Shown here: positions 8,031 to 15,447 of the stretch, one piece after another | Layout: every line of letters begins with the position of its first letter | Position numbering within the stretch: position 1 is the first letter of the stretch | Assembly: GCA_031287565.1 (NCBI GenBank) | Contig: JAITSS010000040.1 | Span: forward strand, 1 to 33,223 | Source of the DNA: Desulfobulbaceae bacterium | Lineage (GTDB): Bacteria > Desulfobacterota > Desulfobulbia > Desulfobulbales > Desulfocapsaceae | Direction of reading: 5' to 3' | DNA length: 33,223 bases | The notes under the pieces: model-generated | Told to the model about the DNA's origin: nothing | Database searches by the model: none | The model's input: only the letters and a program-made list of their open reading frames with translations | Program-made: the position numbers and the translations under genes

Positions 8031-9932
8031 TCAATGCGCCGCCAGATTCTGGCGCAACCCTTCTTCAATCAGGGCGGCGCTGGCCGGGCTGACCAGAATA
8101 TCGCTGACACCGTAGCGCACCGCTTTGATCACGCGGCTGCGCGTCCAGCCGGGGGCGACGGCAATCAGCGGCAGGGGGCAGACCGCGCCGATTTTAATGG
8201 CGATGCCGAAAGCCTGGTCGTCCACCTCGCGCATAACCAGAAAAATCACCCGCACCCGACCCGGCAACCAGGAATAGAGATTATCTTTAAAACTAATGCG
8301 CTTCGCGGCCATACCTGACTGGGAAATGACGGCGGCGACCCGTTCACCCTGAATTTCGTCGTCGCTGATGACCAGCGCTTCGATGCTTCCGGCATTGGCG
8401 GCGGCGGCCAACGCGGGCGTGGCATTGGCGGTTGCCGCTTCGGCGCGCTCCTGACTTGTTGCCGCGACTGCCGCCGCATCCGGCTGTTGCGCCACCAATG
8501 GCGGCCGTAGCTCCAACAAATCGGCTGGGAACAGCAATCGCAATTTGCCCAGCGTCTTGCCATCAACGCGCACATCCATGGCGCTCTGGTAATACAAAAT
8601 ATCGGCAATCGGCGTGGCGGCGGCAATTTCGACCTTCAGCGGCGCGACTTTTTGCAGACCGCGCTTAACCAGGCGGAATTTCTTCCGCGCCCGCTCCTCG
8701 AAAACGCCGCTGTACACCCCGGCGATGATATTGGCGATTTCGCCATAGGCGTCTTCGGCGTCCGGCGTCAAATCTTCCTCGGCGACGACGATTTCCAGCT
8801 CGGAGGGCGGCAGCATGATCAAAGTGCCGCCCAGGTGAATGGCGTCTTTCAAAGCGCAGAAGAGATAGGCCGCGCCGTTTATGTCGCCAATCACTTCCAA
8901 GTCGGCCATCAGTTGCGGCGCGTCGCATTCTTTCTGGAAGAATTCCGCCTTCGTCACCAGACTGGTTTCCGGCGCGCCCAGTTGCGCCTCAGCGCCCAAG
9001 AGCGATGAGAATTCACCCTGCAAAGTCTGACCGGCTTCAGTCAGAAGCGTATCAAACCGCTCTTTCCACTCGCGCCACACAGCGGCGTCCGGCGCGGTGT
9101 CGATAACGACGCCAGTGGTGGTTGCAGCAGCGGGTTCGCCGGTGGTCGCGGCGCTCTCGGCGATCTTCTCTACGTTGATTTCTTCGGCGTCCGGCGCGGT
9201 GTCGATGGCGACGCCAGTGGTGGTTGCAGTAGCCGGTTCGCCGGTGGTCGCGGCGCTCTCGGCGATCTTCTCCGCGTTGATTTTTTCGGCGTCCGGCTGC
9301 TTCTCCAACATTTCGGACGGCGCGACCGCGTCCGGCCCTTTCGTCGCGGGTGGCGGCGCGAGTTCGGCCAGACCGAAGGGTTCGGCGGGCAGCAATACGA
9401 ACAAATCGCCCATGGCCACCCCGGCCAGACTCATCGCCGCCCGCAACTGATAGCAAGGCTGGTCAGGGAACGGCTGCTCCGAAGCCATATCGACCTTGGC
9501 CGGTTTGACAACGGCGTAGTCCTGGCGCACTAAGCGGCAGGCTTTGGGATAATTTTCCTCAAAGACTTTCGAGAGCGAGCCGCACAGGATGTTGGCGATT
9601 TCACCAAATGAATCGGCGATATCATCGCTATAGTCCTCGCGCCCGACGAATTCATCCAGCTCGGAAGTCGGCAGCATAATCAATGTGCCGCCTAGGCGAA
9701 TGGCGTCGCGAATATTCACCATCAGGCAGCCGAGGCCGCTCAGCTCACCGCTCACCTCCATCCTGGCCACGATCTGTTTGCCGTCGGCCTGGTCGAAAAA
9801 CCCTTCCTTACGGATAGCCTGGCAAGTTTTTTCGGCAATCAGGAAATCGACTCCCAACAGCGCGGCCACCTCTTCCTGCATCCGGCTCACGGCAAACGTC
9901 AGAATTTTGTCGATTCGTTCCTGGGCATCCAT
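8031..9932 (-). CDS. double CheC/CheX-like domain protein with degenerate receiver domain
   Basis: The 633-residue protein has two homologous domains of the CheC/CheX/FliN superfamily, about residues 1-190 and 285-475. Each contains DAIHLGGTLIMLP-type strands and a phosphatase-like helix: DSFGEIANILCGS in domain 1, DAYGEIANIIAGV in domain 2. These Glu/Asn pairs are the residues CheC/CheX use to dephosphorylate CheY-P. A Glu/Ala/Thr-rich linker (about 215-282) is a tandem repeat. The C-terminus (about 520-630) has receiver-like strand order (ALVISDDE, VIFLVM, LIAVAP, ILVSP). However, the expected phospho-Asp position reads V/M, and Ser stands where the conserved Lys should be, so it is a pseudo-receiver. 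It is the last gene of the minus-strand cheY-cheX-cheX set. Substrate and role beyond CheY-P turnover are inference. Confidence 0.8.
   Translation of the reverse strand: MDAQERIDKILTFAVSRMQEEVAALLGVDFLIAEKTCQAIRKEGFFDQADGKQIVARMEVSGELSGLGCLMVNIRDAIRLGGTLIMLPTSELDEFVGREDYSDDIADSFGEIANILCGSLSKVFEENYPKACRLVRQDYAVVKPAKVDMASEQPFPDQPCYQLRAAMSLAGVAMGDLFVLLPAEPFGLAELAPPPATKGPDAVAPSEMLEKQPDAEKINAEKIAESAATTGEPATATTTGVAIDTAPDAEEINVEKIAESAATTGEPAAATTTGVVIDTAPDAAVWREWKERFDTLLTEAGQTLQGEFSSLLGAEAQLGAPETSLVTKAEFFQKECDAPQLMADLEVIGDINGAAYLFCALKDAIHLGGTLIMLPPSELEIVVAEEDLTPDAEDAYGEIANIIAGVYSGVFEERARKKFRLVKRGLQKVAPLKVEIAAATPIADILYYQSAMDVRVDGKTLGKLRLLFPADLLELRPPLVAQQPDAAAVAATSQERAEAATANATPALAAAANAGSIEALVISDDEIQGERVAAVISQSGMAAKRISFKDNLYSWLPGRVRVIFLVMREVDDQAFGIAIKIGAVCPLPLIAVAPGWTRSRVIKAVRYGVSDILVSPASAALIEEGLRQNLAAH
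9083..9184 (-). repeat. tandem repeat copy, 102 bp (34 codons), distal
   Basis: This is the second copy in coding order of a 102-bp in-frame direct repeat in the linker of the double CheC/CheX-like gene. It encodes PDAEEINVEKIAESAATTG and continues to DTA. It differs from the adjacent copy at only a few bases. Confidence 0.93.
9185..9286 (-). repeat. tandem repeat copy, 102 bp (34 codons), proximal
   Basis: This is the first copy in coding order. It begins PDAEKINAEKIAESAATTG and is exactly 102 bp out of phase with the next copy, which keeps the frame. The start of a third unit (PDA) follows. The near identity suggests recent duplication or ongoing copy-number change. Confidence 0.93.
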
Positions 9933-9999
9933 GATGTTCCAACGAAAAATAAGTCAATATCGCGGCGATGCGCGGATGATGGTAAAAAGTCGTCTTTTT

Positions 10000-10476
10000 T
10001 CAGCCCCAGGCGATCAGCAGTTCCACCCAGAATTCCCCGGCGGCGATGTGAAATGGCGCGACCAGACGCGCCGCGCCGCCGACGCCGCCAATGCGATAAC
10101 CCGCGCCCGTGACTGTGGTCGGCACAGCCAGGTGCACGGCGATACCCGCCGCCGCCAGGGCGATTTTCAGATGCCCGGCCAGCATGTTGGCGATTTCGCC
10201 GATCGCGTCCTGGGTGTCGGCGTCCAGTTCCTCAACCTCGATGCCGAGCATAGCGCCAGCGATACTAAGCGCCACCGCTCGCGGGCAATGGAGGGCGAGC
10301 GCGCCGCGAATGGCGCCGCCCAGGCCGATTGAGCTGGTCAACTGCGCGGGCAGAAGGCGGGGCGGCTCAGCCAGCGGCGGCAGGGCGGAAATATCCAGCA
10401 TCACCATGCCGACAAATATTTCTTGCAGACCAGCGGCCAGCGCTACAGCCAATTCCGCTGCTTCCGGATGTGTCAT
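10000..10476 (-). CDS. cheX: CheX-family CheY-P phosphatase (second)
   Basis: A single CheX-like domain fills this 158-residue protein. The helix DAIGEIANMLAGHLK carries the Glu/Asn pair that positions the attacking water on CheY-P, and AVPTTVTG follows as in other CheX. It is a paralogue of the gene upstream (10600-11055). A GAGGG ribosome site precedes the ATG. A perfect 8-bp hairpin (10492-10511) sits just upstream of that site, and a terminator-like hairpin separates it from the first cheX, so expression may be partly independent. It ends 67 bp before the double-domain gene. Confidence 0.87.
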   Translation of the reverse strand: MTHPEAAELAVALAAGLQEIFVGMVMLDISALPPLAEPPRLLPAQLTSSIGLGGAIRGALALHCPRAVALSIAGAMLGIEVEELDADTQDAIGEIANMLAGHLKIALAAAGIAVHLAVPTTVTGAGYRIGGVGGAARLVAPFHIAAGEFWVELLIAWG

Positions 10477-10491
10477 TTTACCCTCGCAATC

Positions 10492-10511
10492 ATGGTTGGA
10501 AGGCCAACCAT
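10492..10511 (-). promoter_or_regulatory. perfect hairpin upstream of the second cheX ribosome site
   Basis: ATGGTTGG and CCAACCAT form an 8-bp stem with a 4-nt loop, 15 nt before the start codon at 10476. There is no U-tract, so it is not a terminator. It could affect translation initiation or mark an operator. Confidence 0.45.
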
Positions 10512-10539
10512 CAACCGGCTGAATCGTCGTGGTGGAACG

Positions 10540-10579
10540 AAAAAAAATGGCGGAACCATGCCGCCGGTCGCCGCCATTT
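10540..10579 (-). terminator. terminator-like hairpin between the two cheX genes
   Basis: On the minus strand AAATGGCGG (plus 10571-10579) pairs with CCGCCATTT, followed by a U-tract (plus A-run 10540-10547). The loop is 17 nt and contains further GC-rich pairing. It lies 20 bp after the first cheX stop, so it should end or attenuate transcription there. Confidence 0.7.
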
Positions 10580-10599
10580 ACCCAAACCCGCTTCTCGTT

Positions 10600-11055
10600 T
10601 CACCGCTCAAGTTGCAACTCCACAAGAAAATCACCGGCATCGGTATGAAAGCCCAGGGCATGGCGCAGGGCGTCATTCAGCGACTGAAAATCATAGTGCC
10701 CGCCGGAAATGGTGGTCGGCATCGAAAGCTGAATGTCGCGCCCCTTGTCGGTCAGCATAGTTTTCACGCTGCCGCCCAGCATATTGGCCAATTCGCCAAT
10801 CGCGTCCTCGACATCGGGGCCGAGTTCCGCCACTTCCATACCCAAAAAACTACTGGTCACGGCCAAGGCCACCGGCACGGGAAAATGCAGCGCCAGGACG
10901 CCTTTCTGGGTTCCAGCCAGACCGATCACTCCGGAAATGCTATCGGTAAAGGTGGATGTTCGTTCCGGCGCGGTCTGGACGACCGTCACATCCATCATGA
11001 TCATCGTCGAAAAAATTTCCGCGACTGCGGCCGCGAGTTGTTCACTGATTTCCAT
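10600..11055 (-). CDS. cheX: CheX-family CheY-P phosphatase (first)
   Basis: This 151-residue single-domain CheX has the helix DAIGELANMLGGSVK with the expected Glu/Asn pair and the SMPTTISGG strand. It likely removes phosphate from the CheY encoded 41 bp upstream, resetting the motor signal. It is close in layout to the second cheX gene, so the two probably arose by duplication. A GGGGTGG stretch before the ATG serves as ribosome site. Whether it acts as a dimer like characterised CheX cannot be told from the sequence. Confidence 0.88.
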   Translation of the reverse strand: MEISEQLAAAVAEIFSTMIMMDVTVVQTAPERTSTFTDSISGVIGLAGTQKGVLALHFPVPVALAVTSSFLGMEVAELGPDVEDAIGELANMLGGSVKTMLTDKGRDIQLSMPTTISGGHYDFQSLNDALRHALGFHTDAGDFLVELQLER

Positions 11056-11096
11056 TCCACCACCCCGGCAGACAAAATAATTCAGAAAATTCGGTC

Positions 11097-11468
11097 TTAG
11101 GCCAAAGCGCCGAGCACTTCATTGACCTTTTCCGGCGTAAAGGGCTTTTTGATCGCCCCCAACGCGCCCAGGGACTTGGCCTCGCCGATGATGTCGTCGC
11201 CGGTTTCCGTGGAAATAACAAAGGCGGGAATGCCTTTGATGGCATCGCGTCCGGCCTTTTCACGCAGAAAACTGATGCCATCCATATTCGGCATATTGAT
11301 GTCGGTGAGAATCACATCAACTTTTTCTTTTTCCAGAAGCGCCAGGGCTTCAAGACCGTCGGCAGCCTCAAAAATATTATCGAAATCGAGTCCGGCCTGA
11401 CGCAGCGAGCGCCCGACGATTTTCCGCATCGTGCTTGAATCATCGACTAAAAGTACATTTTTGCCCAT
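11097..11468 (-). CDS. cheY: CheY-like single-domain response regulator
   Basis: The 123-residue receiver has every active-site residue: acidic pair D9/D10 (LLVDDSS), phospho-acceptor D56 (ILTDINMP), S86/T87 (VISTE) and K108-P109 (KKPF). There is no output domain, so it should act by phosphorylation-dependent binding, typically to FliM/FliN at the flagellar switch. No CheA lies in the window, so the kinase is elsewhere. ATG 11468 is chosen because GGGGA precedes it at ~7 nt and the protein then begins at the first strand; a start at 11501 would add an unstructured 11 residues. It heads the minus-strand cheY-cheX-cheX-(cheC-like) set and is preceded by a strong hairpin in its leader. Confidence 0.92.
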   Translation of the reverse strand: MGKNVLLVDDSSTMRKIVGRSLRQAGLDFDNIFEAADGLEALALLEKEKVDVILTDINMPNMDGISFLREKAGRDAIKGIPAFVISTETGDDIIGEAKSLGALGAIKKPFTPEKVNEVLGALA

Positions 11469-11499
11469 GTTGTTTCCCCATGTCATGTGGTGATTTTTC

Positions 11500-11546
11500 A
11501 AAAACGCGCCGCCGTTTCATCTGTATCGGAGCAAGCGACGGCGCGT
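11500..11546 (-). terminator. attenuator-like hairpin in the cheY leader
   Basis: Reading the minus strand, ACGCGCCGTCG (plus 11536-11546) pairs over 11 bp, with one G-U, to CGGCGGCGCGT (plus 11504-11514), followed at once by a run of U. The loop is 21 nt. It sits ~35 nt before the cheY start, with only a divergent gene behind it, so it is either a transcription attenuator or the end of a short leader RNA. Confidence 0.65.
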
Positions 11547-11712
11547 CTTACAAGGCAGTCGCCATGTGCGAAATGATAGCAGGGCAAAGTGGCAAAATGC
11601 AAACTGGCGGCGGAAAAAACAGGCGGTTTCGCTGATAATTCAAAGCGCCAAAATCAATGTCAGCTTCGATGGTTTGCTGTAGGCAGAAAAATATTGACGG
11701 CACGGATGAGAA
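11547..11712. other. divergent intergenic region, cheY / DUF2335 pair
   Basis: It has no gene. A minus-strand TATCAT (near 11574) with a weak TTGCAT 18 nt upstream is a possible cheY promoter. A plus-strand TTGACG near 11694 is a possible -35 for the small ORF, but its -10 is poor. Confidence 0.35.
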
Positions 11713-11931
11713 GTGAATACTTTGAAATCTATGAAAACAATTCTCCGCAACATATGCCAAGGTGTCGGCAGTATTGTGCTTCTCATGCCAGAGCGGCGGC
11801 CATTTTCGCCCCTGCCGCCCTCTTCCCCAGCCGACATCATGGCCCGCTCCTGGGAACAGGTTGGCCAAGACCTAAACAGGGCTGTCCGTCAGTATTCCAT
11901 CAGCGCGGATGGCCAGAAAATCACAAAATAA
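11713..11931 (+). CDS. small protein preceding DUF2335 gene, unknown function
   Basis: A 72-residue ORF (66 from an in-frame ATG at 11731) whose 3' end overlaps the DUF2335 gene by 23 bp in another frame. It starts with a short amphipathic stretch (KTILRNICQGVGSIVLLMP). It then has a Pro/Arg-rich patch and a SWEQVGQDLNRAVRQY helix that looks like a real, structured segment. From memory, similar short ORFs often sit directly before DUF2335 genes; I could not check this. GTG 11713 versus ATG 11731 is unresolved, as neither has a good ribosome site. No function can be assigned. Confidence 0.6.
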   Translation: MNTLKSMKTILRNICQGVGSIVLLMPERRPFSPLPPSSPADIMARSWEQVGQDLNRAVRQYSISADGQKITK

Positions 11932-12346
11932 GGTCGCGGCAGATCGGCGAATCTCATCTGGCCACAAAATGGTCGTCGCCCAGATGACACAACATCTGGG
12001 TCCGCTTCCTCATCCCGATATTTTTGCTCAGTATAATCAAATTGTTCCTGGAGCGGCGGAACGCATTCTGGCCATGGCCGAGGCGAATGCCGAACATACC
12101 AGAACATTGGAACGTGAGGCGCTAAGCGCGCAAATTCACGACAATCTCCAAAATCATCAAGAAAAACGCGCCGGGCAATGGATGGCTTTTTCCTTGGTCA
12201 TACTTGCATTTGTCGTCGCGATGTTCGCTCTGAAATCGGGGTATCCCATCGCCGCCGGAATCATTTTCGGTACCACTATCGTCGCAATTTTATCCGCCTT
12301 TCTCTTGAGCGGAACACGGAAACCCACGGCCAAAAACGACGAATGA
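11909..12346 (+). CDS. DUF2335 family membrane protein
   Basis: This 145-residue protein has the DUF2335 signature GPLPHPDIFAQYNQIVPGAA followed by a helix (AERILAMAEANAEHT) and two C-terminal membrane segments (WMAFSLVILAFVVAMFAL and AAGIIFGTTIVAILSAFLL). This fits an N-terminal cytoplasmic helix with a membrane hairpin. The family has no established function and is scattered across bacteria, often in variable regions. It overlaps the small upstream ORF by 23 bp, which suggests coupled translation. The location, between chemotaxis and flagellar genes, gives no further clue. Confidence 0.85.
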   Translation: MARKSQNKVAADRRISSGHKMVVAQMTQHLGPLPHPDIFAQYNQIVPGAAERILAMAEANAEHTRTLEREALSAQIHDNLQNHQEKRAGQWMAFSLVILAFVVAMFALKSGYPIAAGIIFGTTIVAILSAFLLSGTRKPTAKNDE

Positions 12347-12513
12347 CCACAAGCCATCCTAACCATTCTGAAATACACTCATTGTTCCGCCCAAACCCCA
12401 CAGGCGGAATGATTCCGTCCTCCCCAGGCGGCTTTTGAACGCCCCAGCCCTACCCTAAAGGATCGGCGTAATCATCCGATACAGACGACGCGCCTTTTCT
12501 CCGTCCCTTTTTC
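12347..12513. other. intergenic region before the flagellar operon
   Basis: It holds no gene. A 7-bp stem TTCCGCC / GGCGGAA (12385-12391, 12403-12409) may end DUF2335 transcription but lacks a U-tract. An ATCGG...CCGAT inverted repeat (12462-12480) lies ~35 bp before the sigma-54 promoter and could be an activator site; this is speculative. Confidence 0.4.
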
Positions 12514-12529
12514 TGGCGCGAATCTTGCA
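12514..12529 (+). promoter_or_regulatory. sigma-54 (RpoN) -24/-12 promoter of the flagellar operon
   Basis: TGGCGCG-AATC-TTGCA matches the consensus TGGCACG-N4-TTGCW with exactly 10 bp between the invariant GG (12515-12516) and GC (12527-12528). The predicted start near 12541 leaves ~20 nt before the TPR gene, whose GAGGAGAG ribosome site fits in that leader. RpoN control of basal-body operons is usual in several proteobacterial groups. Confidence 0.85.
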
Positions 12530-12560
12530 GAACCATGGCGACACCAACCAGAGGAGAGCC

Positions 12561-14975
12561 ATGTCGTTTCGTATCTTCTTGTTTTCAATTATTTTTTTGC
12601 TTGCCGCTCCGGCCTTTTCCCAGGAAGCCGTCGCCGCGACGCTGGAAAAGATCACCGTCGCCGACAACCACGATCTGCGGCAGGTGTTTTTTTCATTTTC
12701 CGAGTTGCCGCGCCACAGCCAAAATATCGGCGGCAGACGCATCGACCTGCGTTTTTTTAACACCGAAGCCGCGCCTGATTTAGCCGCGCCACCTGAAGAC
12801 GACCGCGTCGTCAAGGTGTTGCGGCAGCGGCGCGACGGCGCGCTGATGTACAGCTTTTTCCTGCGCTACCCGCCGCGGAACGCCACCCTGACCGCGACCA
12901 AAGACAAGCGCTTGGTTCTGGATATAACGCTCATGGCCGACGGCCGTTATCCGCCGATCAGTCGGGACGCGGCCAAAGACACGACCGCCAGCAAAGAAAC
13001 AACCGCCGCCGACAACCCGCTCGCCGCTTCACCCTGGCGCAAAAATTGGTTGCTTTTTATGCGGGATTACGAAAGCGCCATCGACCCGATCGCGCCGATG
13101 CTCTTCTCGTTGCCGCCCTACCCAATGATCGCGCTGTTGCCGCCGGGTCGCGCCGAAAACATCGCCTTTTTGCCAGAAGGAGCGCGTCAGGCCGACGCCG
13201 CTTCCGGCGCCTTGACCGCCATTTTGCTGGAGGCCATCGCCAAGGAAACGGATGAGAAGCGAAAAAAACTGCTGGCGCTGACCTACGGCGAGGCGCTGCT
13301 GCGGGCAGGCGACTTTAACGGCGCCTATAAACAGCTCTATCTGTTGGCGGAACAATACCAAAATGAACAGACAGGAATTTTCGCGGCCTACCTGCTGAAC
13401 CGTTTGCTGGCCCAGTATCAGGACGCTGGGCAGGCCCATTTCGCCTTAAATAATCTTGCGGCCAAGATGCTGCCAAGCAATCCTTTGGCCCCATGGTTTC
13501 GCCTGCTGCAAATTGAAACCGCTTTAGCCGACGGCGACACCGAAGCGGCGGGCCAGCTACTGAATAAAGAGGATATTGGCTTTCCACCGGAGGCCGAGGA
13601 ATTACGAGATCTGCGTCAGGGCGATTATCTGGCGGCAACGGGGAAAGACATCCAGGCATTTGTCCGCTATCGGCTGATGGAAAACGAGACTGACCGCCGC
13701 GCCCATCCCTTTTCGCAAAACGGATACTGCAACATTCTCTACACCCACCGCCGTTTCGCCGACGCCGCCGCCTGCTACGGGCAACTGGCCGAAGTCATCA
13801 GTGGCGACGCGGCCCTGGCCATGACCGGTTTCCGCCAAGCCATGGCCAGATTGCGCGCCGATCCCCAAAAACCGCCCAGCGAAAGTTTTACCCGTATCGC
13901 CTATGCCTATCCCGATACTGAAGCCAGCAGACGGGCGGCGATGAAGAGCATCGACCTGATGGTTTTAGCCGACCATAACAAGATGGAAATTGCCCGCAGA
14001 CGCTATCAGGAAATAGTAAACGAATCGGTTAAGCGCGATATCCGCGCCGAGGCCACGATAAAAATAGCCATCTTATCGATTTTACAAAATAAAAATGGCG
14101 ATGCGGTGACACTGCTCATGGAGTTTCTGCGTGACGACCGCATGAGCGACCTGCGCCAGACCGCCACCGCCCTTCTCATCCAATGCCTGCCCGACGAAAT
14201 CCGCCGTCTGGTCGCAGAGGGCGACGCCATGGACGCTTTGGTGCTGGCAAAACAAAACCGGGAACTCTTCGCCAAACGCTGGCTGCACAGCGACGTGCTG
14301 ATTGAAGTCGCCAAGTCCTACCAGGATTTGGGCATTTGGAAAGAGGCGCAGGGGGCGTGGCTGTATCTACTGGAAATCAATCATGATCCGGAACGACAGC
14401 AATTCTTTCTACCCCTGGTTCTGTCCACCTTTCAGCGCGGCGAATACAGCCAGGCCGAGGAATACGCCGCCCAATACGCCTACAATTATCCTGACGGCCA
14501 AGACCGCGAGGCGATTTTGCGCCTGCGTCTGGCCAGTCTTTTGGCCCTGCGCCAGTATGACAAAATATTGTCACTTTTACCCTCGCCTTTGCCCGACGAC
14601 CGGGAAATCCACACCATCGCCGCCGGCGTTTCTTTTCAGCGCGACGATTTTAAGGCCGTGGCCGACCTGCTGCGGGACGAAGAGCGGGCCGAGCCGACGG
14701 TCACGAGAAATCTGTATATGCTGGCTGAAAGCCGCTATCGCCTAGGCGATTTATCAGGCGCTATGGCAATTTTTCCGCGCATTCAAAGTGATGCGACCTA
14801 CGGCGACGAGGCCACCTATCGCCTGGCCACCATCGCCCACGACCAGGGAGAAAGCGGCAAGGAACTTGAATTTCTCAGACAACTGGCGGCGCGACCGGAA
14901 GATAGTCCGTGGCGCGCTTTCGCGCGCAAGTCGTTGGAAGCCCGACCTTTCATCGACCGTAGCACGGGCGGATGA
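12561..14975 (+). CDS. secreted TPR-repeat protein heading the flagellar operon
   Basis: This 804-residue protein begins with a Sec signal peptide (FRIFLFSIIFLLAAPAFS) and so acts in the periplasm. An N-terminal region (about 25-115: LEKITV...VFFSF...RRIDLRFF) looks like an AMIN-type beta domain. The rest is helical with tetratricopeptide-like repeats (for example AYKQLYLLAEQYQNEQ, AQGAWLYLLEINHDPERQQF and AEEYAAQYAYNYPDG), a protein-binding scaffold. It is the first gene after the RpoN promoter and lies 22 bp before flgB, so a role in flagellar assembly or periplasmic anchoring is likely but inferred. ATG 12561 is chosen for its GAGGAGAG ribosome site; an in-frame TTG at 12525 lies inside the promoter. 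No gene symbol is known to me. Confidence 0.85.
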   Translation: MSFRIFLFSIIFLLAAPAFSQEAVAATLEKITVADNHDLRQVFFSFSELPRHSQNIGGRRIDLRFFNTEAAPDLAAPPEDDRVVKVLRQRRDGALMYSFFLRYPPRNATLTATKDKRLVLDITLMADGRYPPISRDAAKDTTASKETTAADNPLAASPWRKNWLLFMRDYESAIDPIAPMLFSLPPYPMIALLPPGRAENIAFLPEGARQADAASGALTAILLEAIAKETDEKRKKLLALTYGEALLRAGDFNGAYKQLYLLAEQYQNEQTGIFAAYLLNRLLAQYQDAGQAHFALNNLAAKMLPSNPLAPWFRLLQIETALADGDTEAAGQLLNKEDIGFPPEAEELRDLRQGDYLAATGKDIQAFVRYRLMENETDRRAHPFSQNGYCNILYTHRRFADAAACYGQLAEVISGDAALAMTGFRQAMARLRADPQKPPSESFTRIAYAYPDTEASRRAAMKSIDLMVLADHNKMEIARRRYQEIVNESVKRDIRAEATIKIAILSILQNKNGDAVTLLMEFLRDDRMSDLRQTATALLIQCLPDEIRRLVAEGDAMDALVLAKQNRELFAKRWLHSDVLIEVAKSYQDLGIWKEAQGAWLYLLEINHDPERQQFFLPLVLSTFQRGEYSQAEEYAAQYAYNYPDGQDREAILRLRLASLLALRQYDKILSLLPSPLPDDREIHTIAAGVSFQRDDFKAVADLLRDEERAEPTVTRNLYMLAESRYRLGDLSGAMAIFPRIQSDATYGDEATYRLATIAHDQGESGKELEFLRQLAARPEDSPWRAFARKSLEARPFIDRSTGG

Positions 14976-14997
14976 CAACACATAACAGGAGCCTAAG

Positions 14998-15414
14998 ATG
15001 ATTGGAAAACTGCTTGGCGATCAAACCACCCAAGTTCTGAAAAAATCGCTCGATCTGCGGGCGAAAAACCAGAATTTCATCGCCGCCAACATCGCCAACG
15101 CCGAAACGCCCGGCTATTCGGCGGTCAAATTTCAGTTTGAGGATGCTTTAGCCCAGGCCATCGACCAGCGCCAGGCGGGCGCGGCGCTGACCGCCACCGA
15201 CCCCAGGCATATCACAAACGGCGCGGCGAGCATTGCGGCGGTTGGCGGTCGTATCGTGGAAATCACCGATCAAACCGGCGTCGGCGATAAAAACAGCGTC
15301 AGCGTCGATGACGAGATGCTGGAATTGTCGAAAAATGAGCTGATGTTTGAAACTTCGGCCCAGCTTTTGCAAAAGAAAATTGGCCTGCTCCGCTACGTCA
15401 TCGCCGGGCAGTAA
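14998..15414 (+). CDS. flgB: flagellar basal-body rod protein FlgB
   Basis: At 138 residues it has the usual FlgB length. The N-terminal rod motif is clear (LRAKNQNFIAANIANAETPG), as is a C-terminal helix (FETSAQLLQKKIGLLRYVI). FlgB forms the proximal rod with FlgC and FliE. The ATG follows AGGAG. It begins 22 bp after the TPR gene and 33 bp before flgC. Confidence 0.96.
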   Translation: MIGKLLGDQTTQVLKKSLDLRAKNQNFIAANIANAETPGYSAVKFQFEDALAQAIDQRQAGAALTATDPRHITNGAASIAAVGGRIVEITDQTGVGDKNSVSVDDEMLELSKNELMFETSAQLLQKKIGLLRYVIAGQ

Positions 15415-15447
15415 ACGACGCGAAATTTTTTCAGCGAGACCAACATC

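Noticed and set aside
9083..9286. CRISPR-like repeat
   Set aside because: The repeats are direct, contiguous, 102 bp and in frame in a coding linker; no spacers.
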